Shown piece after piece: positions 1-7,012 of a stretch of DNA of 64,000 nucleotides (positions within the stretch are counted from its first letter, which is position 1; each line of letters begins with the position of its first letter). The position numbers and the translations under genes are program-made. The DNA is from Leptolyngbya subtilissima AS-A7. Lineage in GTDB: Bacteria; Cyanobacteriota; Cyanobacteriia; Phormidesmidales; Phormidesmidaceae. The stretch is taken from contig NZ_JAMPKY010000005.1 in assembly GCF_039962255.1 (NCBI RefSeq), positions 1-64,000 of the forward strand, in the 5' to 3' direction. The notes under the pieces are model-generated. The model was not told the origin of the DNA and searched no databases. It saw nothing but the letters and a program-made list of their open reading frames with translations.

Positions 1-581
1 ATCAGGATGTTGTGCTCAGCCTGGAACACCAGCATGAAGTTGAAGGTACCAGAGATACCCAGAGGCATGCCGTCGGAGAAGGAGCCTTGACCCAAGGGGT
101 AGATCAAGAACACAGCCACAGCGGCGGACAGCGGGGCAGAGTAAGCGACGCAGATCCATGGGCGCATGCCCAAGCGGTAGCTCAGTTCCCACTGGCGACC
201 CATGTAGGCAAAAATGCCGATTAGGAAGTGGAAAATTACCAACTGGTAAGGGCCACCGTTGTACAGCCACTCATCGAGGGAAGCGGCTTCCCAGATGGGG
301 TAGAAGTGCAGGCCGATAGCGTTTGACGAGGGCACAACGGCACCAGAGATGATGTTGTTGCCGTACATCAGAGAACCTGCAACGGGCTCACGGATGCCGT
401 CAATATCGACCGCAGGAGCGGCGATAAAGGCGATCACAAAGCAGATGGTGGCGGTGAGCAGTGTAGGGATCATCAACACGCCGAACCAGCCCACATACAG
501 GCGATTCTCGGTGCTGGTAATCCACTGGCAAAACTGCTCCCAAGCTCCCGCATTATCGCGGGCGCGAAGAGAAGTAGTCAT
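1..581 (-). CDS. psbA: Photosystem II protein D1 (partial, N-terminal 193 residues)
   Basis: This is the D1 reaction-centre subunit of photosystem II in the thylakoid membrane, which carries the redox tyrosine and most ligands of the Mn4CaO5 cluster. The gene starts at an ATG at 581 and runs off the left edge, so about 193 of roughly 360 residues are visible. Key residues can be counted: His118, Tyr161 (TyrZ), Asp170, Phe186, Glu189 and His190 are present, so this is a functional oxygen-evolving D1 and not a rogue or ChlF-type form. Residue 130 is Gln, the state typical of the standard-light D1:1 isoform; the high-light D1:2 form has Glu. Gly80 and Phe158 also rule out the micro-oxic D1' form. 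The 206-bp gap upstream should hold its promoter and leader. Confidence 0.98.
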   Translation of the reverse strand, partial: MTTSLRARDNAGAWEQFCQWITSTENRLYVGWFGVLMIPTLLTATICFVIAFIAAPAVDIDGIREPVAGSLMYGNNIISGAVVPSSNAIGLHFYPIWEAASLDEWLYNGGPYQLVIFHFLIGIFAYMGRQWELSYRLGMRPWICVAYSAPLSAAVAVFLIYPLGQGSFSDGMPLGISGTFNFMLVFQAEHNIL

Positions 582-787
582 AGTAAGAGTCCAGTGAATA
601 ACAACGAAAAATGGATGATAAATGCGCCACTAGAGATTCAAGCCCAGAAGTAAAAAATATCTGTGGGAAGCTAAAGCCCCACACTAGACCTGGCATAGTG
701 ACTCACTTCTATGCAGTGTAAAGTTTCTCTTTTCTACAGAAAACGCTGAGAAAAGAAAGTTTATTTCGTTGCACAAAAGTAAATGGC

Positions 788-1228
<441 letters not shown>

Positions 1229-2743
1229 TTAGTTACAAACTTTCTGCGCTAGCGGTTTGACGGTGGGACTATGGAGAATCTTGCCGTCGTAGTTAAAGCG
1301 AGAGCCGTGGCAGGGGCAATCCCAGCTTTTCTCGGCCTGGTTCCAAGCGACAATGCAGCCCAGGTGGGGGCAGACAGCAGAAACGGTGTGCAGCTGACCG
1401 TTGTCGTCGCGGTAGGCGGCGACTTTGGCCCCTTTGTGGGTGACCAGTTTGCCTTCTCCAGGGTTGACGCTATCGGTGGAATCAAACAGGCCTTTGAAGC
1501 GATCGCCCATCCAGTGCGACCCGACATCCAAATTTTGCTGAACTGAGGTCTTGGTGACCAAGGGCGTTGGGCGGGTGGCGTCGTAGAGATCGGCCCAGGG
1601 GTGTCTATGGCCCAAAATGTTGTCCGCTAGCACCATGCCTGCGATCACTGACTTGGTCATGCCCCAGAGGCTGAATCCGGTGGCGACGTAGGTATGCTGG
1701 TGGGCCAAGGTGAGCTTGCCGATGTAGGGCAGCTTGTCGAAGGATTTATAGTCTTGGCTCGACCAGCGGTAGGCGGGTTCGACCCCAAAGTGGTTGTGCA
1801 GATAGGCTTCTAAACGCTGATAGCGTTCGTCGGTGGCGTCGTCTTGACCAACTTTGTTGCCCTCACCGCCGACAAGCAGCAGCAGCCCACCGTCGTCGGT
1901 AGGGGTAGTGCGAATGGAGCGATAGCCTTCGCCGACACCAATGTACATGCCCTGGGGAGCACGGTTGGCGTCGATGTGCCCCCCAACTAGATAGGACCGT
2001 TGGGGATAGCTCTTGGCAAAGAAAAGCCCAACATCCAGAATGGACAGGTTGGTGGCAATTACCACGTCTTGAGCGATGACCGTCGGCCCATTTTGGGTGA
2101 TTACGCGGCCTGGGCCGTCATCTTTAACGGTGTCTACTCGGGTTTGCTCAAAGACGTGGCTGCCGTTGCCGGGCAGAGTGGCTGCGATCGCCAGCATAAA
2201 CTTGCGTGGGTGAAACTGCGCCTGATCGGGCAGCATGATCGCTCCGGTGACCGACAGTGGCAGGTCTACGCTCTCGACAAAGGTAGCGGGGAGACCCACG
2301 CTCTGGGCCGCTTCTAATTCATCTTTGATTTGTTCGAGCCCAGCCTGATCGGTGGCGAAGGTGTAGTTGGCTTTGCGTTCAAAGTCGCAGTCAATGTTTT
2401 CGGCGGCGATTAACTCGGCTAGGCGGGCGATCGCGGCCTGGTTCGACTCTGCGTAGAGCCGTGCTTTCTCGATGCCGTGCTGGTCGATTAGATCTGCATA
2501 GATCAGCTGTTGCAGGGCAGATACTTTGGCGGTGGTGTGGCCGGAGGTGCCTTGCCCGATGCGATCGGCCTCAATCAATGCCACGGTCTTTCCGGCTTGC
2601 TTGAGCAGCTTAGCGGTCATCACCCCCGCTAGCCCAGCACCCACTATAGCCACATCTACCGTCACATCCTGACTCAGAGCCGGGTAGGTAGAAGGCAATG
2701 TCGAATCAATCCAGTAAGAAATATGCCTTCCGGGGCGAGTCAT
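1229..2743 (-). CDS. FAD-dependent oxidoreductase with C-terminal Rieske [2Fe-2S] domain
   Basis: The protein has 504 residues. The N-terminal part is a DAO-type flavoprotein: a GxGxxG dinucleotide-binding loop (VGAGLAGV, about residues 33-40) is followed by an acidic residue at the end of the second strand (IEADRIGQGTSGHTTAK), typical of glycine-oxidase or gamma-glutamylputrescine-oxidase-like enzymes. The C-terminal 50 residues form a Rieske domain with Cys458, His460, Cys476 and His479 as cluster ligands, and Cys463 and Cys478 positioned for the stabilising disulfide. The substrate is unknown; electrons would pass between FAD and the cluster. The gene is last in a minus-strand series after the MarR regulator (149-bp gap), so MarR control is possible but unproven. 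There is no signal peptide. Confidence 0.93.
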   Translation of the reverse strand: MTRPGRHISYWIDSTLPSTYPALSQDVTVDVAIVGAGLAGVMTAKLLKQAGKTVALIEADRIGQGTSGHTTAKVSALQQLIYADLIDQHGIEKARLYAESNQAAIARLAELIAAENIDCDFERKANYTFATDQAGLEQIKDELEAAQSVGLPATFVESVDLPLSVTGAIMLPDQAQFHPRKFMLAIAATLPGNGSHVFEQTRVDTVKDDGPGRVITQNGPTVIAQDVVIATNLSILDVGLFFAKSYPQRSYLVGGHIDANRAPQGMYIGVGEGYRSIRTTPTDDGGLLLLVGGEGNKVGQDDATDERYQRLEAYLHNHFGVEPAYRWSSQDYKSFDKLPYIGKLTLAHQHTYVATGFSLWGMTKSVIAGMVLADNILGHRHPWADLYDATRPTPLVTKTSVQQNLDVGSHWMGDRFKGLFDSTDSVNPGEGKLVTHKGAKVAAYRDDNGQLHTVSAVCPHLGCIVAWNQAEKSWDCPCHGSRFNYDGKILHSPTVKPLAQKVCN

Positions 2744-2892
2744 GGCAGAAAACCAGGATTGGGGAGATCACTAATCTTCCTAAACTTCGCTGTTGCCCCC
2801 CTCACTCCTAAGGCAAGGATCGGACTGCGCCTTTCAATAGACGGTTCTCTTCTTTGGCCAAGGTAGTCAAGAGCGCATGACGGTTCCCACCG

Positions 2893-3339
2893 CTAAAACG
2901 CCTGCCGCAGTTGCCCTAGTAGCACCCGCAACTGCTCTAGATTGGCCGCATCTAGATGGTCAAAGCGCTCTTTAAGGTGAGCAATATGGGCTGGAAACAC
3001 GTCCTCAAAGACCTGATTTCCCTCAGGCGTCAGCTGCACAATGACGCTGCGACGGTTATCGGCGGGAGTCGATCGCTGCACTAGCTGCTTCTGCACTAGG
3101 CGAGCGACTACCCCGGTCAGAGTGCCCTTAGTAATCAGCGTTTTTTCGCCAATGTCGCCCATGGTCATGCCCTGGGTATTACCCAGAGTGGCAATGACAT
3201 CAAACTGGGCAGGGGTCAGATCAAACTGCCGCACATGGGCGTCAGAGTAGGCCGAAAACGCCTGGTAGGCCCGTGCCAGCTCCCGTATCACCGCAATAAA
3301 TGGCTCTTGTGCGGCTTTAGCAGGTGAAGCAGAGGCCAT
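2893..3339 (-). CDS. MarR family transcriptional regulator
   Basis: This winged-helix regulator has 148 residues. The helix-turn-helix and wing region spans roughly residues 50-110 (MTMGDIGEKTLITKGTLTG followed by DNRRSVIVQLTPEG), the classic MarR DxRxxxxxLTxxG wing. I chose the ATG at 3339; the frame remains open to a TTG at 3348, but ATG gives the normal MarR length. MarR dimers bind short palindromes and release DNA on binding phenolic or oxidant ligands. A palindromic candidate operator lies 24 bp upstream of this start. Neighbours are a carotenoid oxygenase upstream and an FAD/Rieske oxidoreductase downstream, either of which could be a target. Confidence 0.93.
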   Translation of the reverse strand: MASASPAKAAQEPFIAVIRELARAYQAFSAYSDAHVRQFDLTPAQFDVIATLGNTQGMTMGDIGEKTLITKGTLTGVVARLVQKQLVQRSTPADNRRSVIVQLTPEGNQVFEDVFPAHIAHLKERFDHLDAANLEQLRVLLGQLRQAF

Positions 3340-3362
3340 CGGCAGCAACTCGTACAGTTCTA

Positions 3363-3379
3363 GTTAGATTAATTCTAAC
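3363..3379. promoter_or_regulatory. Palindrome upstream of marR-like gene: candidate operator
   Basis: GTTAGA-TTAAT-TCTAAC forms an AT-rich inverted repeat with 6-bp perfect arms. It lies 24-40 bp upstream of the MarR-family start codon and overlaps the stop codon of the carotenoid oxygenase. Size and AT-richness fit MarR autoregulatory sites. The assignment to this regulator is inference; I did not find an equally good copy upstream of the neighbouring genes. Confidence 0.45.
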
Positions 3380-4865
3380 CTTGAGCTTCCTCTAAGCTGT
3401 GGTCTGGGCCAAAGTATTGAGGCACAAAGTTGCCGTGCAGGCCGTAGGGCACATGGTGGGGTAGCTTGAGCCGGGCCACAGGGTCAGCGGTAATGTCGCG
3501 CCCATCCAAAATCACCAAGTCAGAGCAGCCGCGATCGGCGTTATACATCAGCACCAGCACCCAGCCGTCGTCATCCCCTTGGCCCTGCGGACGGGGCACA
3601 AACAGCGGCTCACCCATAAACCCGCGTGGGGCAGCGCTCCACAGCTGAGTTTCACCCGTGTGGGTGTCGAGCTTGAGCAGGGCTTGCAGCGGTGCGTTGC
3701 CCTCAGACCCATGAGCTGTCCCTATAAATAGATGTTGGTAGGGTCGACCAAGAACGTCGGGGTGCAGGGTGGGAAATTCCACACAGCGAGAAACCAGCGT
3801 ATCGACCTGGGTGGTACCTGCCGCTACATCCACCGTAAAGCGCCAGAGCTGCCCTGCCGGAACATGGTCAAAGTCAACCTCAAGGTAGTCGCTGCCGTCT
3901 AGGGACGGGAAATTTTCGTAGCAAACGGAGTCGATAATCACCTGGCCGTCTTGTTCAAAGGCATTGGCATGGTGAAACACAAAGCAGGGGTCAGTCTCAA
4001 TCACCTGCATGGGGTCGCCATTGCGCGGCACTAGCAGAATTTTGGTGGGCTGCTTGGGGTTGAAGCTAATGCACTCTGCCGCCCCTTTGAACCCCAGCAA
4101 GAAGGGCACTGGCCCAAAGCTCACAGGGTTTTGGAAGAAGATGGCGTAGTTGGGGGTGATGGCAAAATCGTGGATGAAAGCGAAGCCAGGAATGCTGTGG
4201 CTGTGCTGGCTGAGGGCATTGCCCTGGGCGTCGAGTTCGTAGAGGGTGATGGTGCTGGAGAGGCCAGTTTTAACCGAGAAGCCTACCAGCCGCTGGTCGC
4301 CGTGGTGGCCAGGGTCAACCTTAGGATGGGCCGTGAAGGAACCACCGGGGGCAATCAGGCCGTTTAGGTAGTCCAACCCTAGGGTGTCGAGGGTGGAGGG
4401 ATCTAACCGATGGGGTTCGGCGGCTTCCCATAGGGCCAGCAGCTTGCCGGCCCAGTAGACAATGTTGGTGTTGGCGATGTTTTTGAGCTTCAGGTCAAAG
4501 GCGTTGGCCAAGGGGCCGCCGGGCTTTTGGGTGCCAAAGACGCCTCTGTAAAGCGGTTTCTGGGCCTGCTGCTCGGCTACGTAGCCTTCTGTACGTACAA
4601 AGCGGTTGCGAAAGTAGGCCCGTCCATTCTGCATGGCAATGCTGCTGATCATGCCGTCGCCATCGAAGGGGTGCTTGACGCGGTGGCCGTTGACCTCGAG
4701 CAGGCCAGGGCCGTTGCGAAACAGAGTGCCCTCTAGATCGGCAGGGATGGTGCCCTCAATATCGTCAATCCAGTAGCTGTATTCATGGGGTTGGGAGCGG
4801 TAGCCACCGCCCCAGTCTGCGAGGGAGAAGGTGGCGGCGGTGGGACGGGGTTGGGTCGCAGTCAT
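3375..4865 (-). CDS. Carotenoid oxygenase (RPE65/apocarotenoid oxygenase family)
   Basis: This 496-residue enzyme of the carotenoid cleavage oxygenase family cleaves a polyene double bond with a non-heme Fe(II) in a seven-bladed beta-propeller. The four iron-binding histidines are visible at His180 (TAHPK), His232 (FIHDF), His298 (VFHHAN) and His477 (GLHGN). The spacing closely parallels the cyanobacterial apocarotenoid-15,15'-oxygenase (Diox1/ACO), which cleaves apocarotenals to retinal. The substrate cannot be fixed from sequence alone. It starts at ATG 4865 and is followed 35 bp later by the MarR regulator, whose candidate operator overlaps this gene's stop codon. The folate/biopterin transporter lies 105 bp upstream on the same strand. 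Confidence 0.93.
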   Translation of the reverse strand: MTATQPRPTAATFSLADWGGGYRSQPHEYSYWIDDIEGTIPADLEGTLFRNGPGLLEVNGHRVKHPFDGDGMISSIAMQNGRAYFRNRFVRTEGYVAEQQAQKPLYRGVFGTQKPGGPLANAFDLKLKNIANTNIVYWAGKLLALWEAAEPHRLDPSTLDTLGLDYLNGLIAPGGSFTAHPKVDPGHHGDQRLVGFSVKTGLSSTITLYELDAQGNALSQHSHSIPGFAFIHDFAITPNYAIFFQNPVSFGPVPFLLGFKGAAECISFNPKQPTKILLVPRNGDPMQVIETDPCFVFHHANAFEQDGQVIIDSVCYENFPSLDGSDYLEVDFDHVPAGQLWRFTVDVAAGTTQVDTLVSRCVEFPTLHPDVLGRPYQHLFIGTAHGSEGNAPLQALLKLDTHTGETQLWSAAPRGFMGEPLFVPRPQGQGDDDGWVLVLMYNADRGCSDLVILDGRDITADPVARLKLPHHVPYGLHGNFVPQYFGPDHSLEEAQG

Positions 4866-4970
4866 AGTGGGGTAGTTGAGGAGTAAGGGAGATGGGGAAG
4901 ATAAGGAGGTAAGGGAGATAGAGCGAAAACCGTGGGGTGCATCCGCGAAGCGATGCGAAACCTCGATCGG

Positions 4971-6422
4971 TCACTCTCGCTTCGCGAAGCGTTCCGGCCC
5001 GGAATCGCCCACGGTGACTGGGTGCTCAGTTACATGGGTTGAGAATAAACCTGTTGAACCCATGGGCGTATCTGCCGGGGGGAGACTTTCGGCATGTTCT
5101 TCGCTGCGATCGCTCACTCCCTGAGAAGAGGTGTTGGGCAGCAAAAACAGCAGGGGCAGGGGCAGCAGCGTGGTGAGATTGGTGATCAGCACCAGTTCCC
5201 ACAGGTTGTCGAAGTTGGTCTCGGTGACGCTAAGCCAGTGGGTCAGCACCGCTCCTAGCTCGTGGGAAAGCAGCCCGGCTAGATTGACCACCGACATCAG
5301 TAGCGCAAACAGAGTGGCCTCTACGCCGGGGGGGCAGAGCCGCGCCGAAAGCACTAACACCGGCATGAAGGCAATTTCGCCCATGACGGTGAGCACCAGG
5401 CTGTCGCCGAGGCTAAACCACTCATCGCCAATGCCCAGGTTGCGATTGGCGTGGGTGACCAGCAGCAGCATGCTCATGCCGAGCAGGCTAGAGAGCACCG
5501 TAGACCAGGCAAAAATGGTGCGAAAGGGCACTGTGCGTAGAAACCGCTGAAAAACCCAGATGCCGAGGAGGGCAGCCAAACTAGTAACCAACCGCACCCG
5601 GCCCAAAAACTCGGGCTGAAAGCCTAAATCGTTAGTTGTGAAGAAAAAGAAGGCGGCATCAGCGGTGGGGGTGGCCTGCCACAGAAATAAGAAGAGTGCG
5701 GGCATCCAGATCGCCCGCTGGCGAACGGCCTGCCAGAGCTGTTTGACCTGGTTGCCCACCACCGCCCAGCTGGGAGAATCTACCGGATCCTCAATGATGA
5801 GCACCGCCACCAGGGACACGATCAGCGGAAAGGTGGCGGTAATGCCAAAGACGGCACGGGTGCTGATGTGCTGAAGCAGCGCGCCGCCCAGGTAAGCGGT
5901 GAGAACCCCCCCTACCGCCGAGGTGCCCCAGGCAAGGGATTGCAGCGTGCCGGCGTTGCCGAGGGATTCGCCTCGGGCCCGCTCTACTACGAGAGAATCG
6001 ACGATTACGTCGCTGACGGCAACGGAGAGGGAGCTGAGGGTGATGGCTGCGATCGCAGCCCATCCCGTCTGCACCACCGTGGCTAACGCTAGCCACGCTC
6101 CCGCACCCAACAGCCCAGAAAGGATGAGGTAGGGCCGCCGTCGATAGCCAAAAATCGGCAGTCCATCCGACAGCAGGCCAAACACGGGCTTGATCGTCCA
6201 AGGCAGGGTGGCGATACCGCTGAGGGCAGCTACCTCGGCAGGGGTGAGGCCCAGGTCATCTTTGAGAAAAAAGCTCACCGCTAGCCGCGCTAGGCCCAAG
6301 ATGCCCTGTACGAAGTACACCAGCAAAATGGCGGCCAGTTCTGAGGTTAGGGGCTGGCCAAGCAGAAGGCGCTGCTCCACAAAACCTTTGATGCCGCTAG
6401 AAGTGGGGGAAGAAGCCGTCAT
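4971..6422 (-). CDS. Folate/biopterin transporter (BT1 family, MFS)
   Basis: This 483-residue polytopic inner-membrane protein has about twelve hydrophobic segments. The sequence carries family features of the BT1/FBT transporters: FVQGILGLARLAVSFFLKDD near the N-terminus, the PVFGLLSDG loop and the GTLQSLAWGTSAVGG segment. Homologues move folate or biopterin in Leishmania, plants and Synechocystis; the substrate here is inferred. The last residues (SGPERFAKRE) are encoded by a GC-rich palindrome (CGCTTCGCGAAGCG at 4978-4991), so the C-terminus may have been altered by read-through into an intergenic repeat. It is divergent from the binding-protein/DUF4912 gene across a 590-bp gap. Confidence 0.9.
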   Translation of the reverse strand: MTASSPTSSGIKGFVEQRLLLGQPLTSELAAILLVYFVQGILGLARLAVSFFLKDDLGLTPAEVAALSGIATLPWTIKPVFGLLSDGLPIFGYRRRPYLILSGLLGAGAWLALATVVQTGWAAIAAITLSSLSVAVSDVIVDSLVVERARGESLGNAGTLQSLAWGTSAVGGVLTAYLGGALLQHISTRAVFGITATFPLIVSLVAVLIIEDPVDSPSWAVVGNQVKQLWQAVRQRAIWMPALFLFLWQATPTADAAFFFFTTNDLGFQPEFLGRVRLVTSLAALLGIWVFQRFLRTVPFRTIFAWSTVLSSLLGMSMLLLVTHANRNLGIGDEWFSLGDSLVLTVMGEIAFMPVLVLSARLCPPGVEATLFALLMSVVNLAGLLSHELGAVLTHWLSVTETNFDNLWELVLITNLTTLLPLPLLFLLPNTSSQGVSDRSEEHAESLPPADTPMGSTGLFSTHVTEHPVTVGDSGPERFAKRE

Positions 6423-7012
6423 GAATAAATCAGTCTTGCTAAATAATCGTGCTGAAATTTGTTAAGAAATGTCAATGGTTTTCCCATGATAACCCGCTGG
6501 CTGAGAGTGGGTTAGGTCGGTGACCGTGCCAGAGCACTCTGGTGCTGGGGTCAGAAGTTCGATGTAGAGGCCTGTGCAGAGGCCGACTTGCCTGACTCAG
6601 CGTTCGCCATGAACTTCTTTATTGGAAGATGTAGATGGCACGGGCGAGGCTGTAGAAAAAATTTCGTAGGGTTGGTTTGGGGGCGATCGCTAGAGATGAG
6701 GTCGTGAGTGAGGCTTGACCTGCCCCCGCTATCGGGGAGAGTGTGACGTTGCTGCTTCGTCCCCATTTTCAGTCTGATGAGATGGCGCATTTTTCTCAAT
6801 ATTCAGGGATTTAGAGCCGATATTTGCCTTCAACTGCCCCTAGCCTTTGACCATTGACTCCCCTAGCGAATGCTGCAATAGTTGAGCGTAATTCTCGGGT
6901 ACGCACCAAATCTGGGGTAGTCAACGGGTTTTGCGAGATAGCATACGTCCGTTGTACCTATGGACTTGGTATATTTGCCTAGCCTCCCGTTCTTTGCCTC
7001 CCCCGTCAAACG
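6423..7012. other. Divergent intergenic region, 590 bp
   Basis: This region separates the transporter (minus) from the binding-protein/DUF4912 gene (plus) and should hold both promoters. I see one HIP1 octamer near 6684 and a small hairpin CCCCG-CTAT-CGGGG at 6724-6737 without a T-run. An open frame on the minus strand (6551-6799) has no recognisable family and no convincing ribosome binding site, so I do not call it a gene. Confidence 0.5.

Noticed and set aside
6551-6799. Minus-strand open frame of 82 codons in the 590-bp gap
   Set aside because: It has no family similarity, no ribosome binding site and a composition unlike the neighbouring genes.
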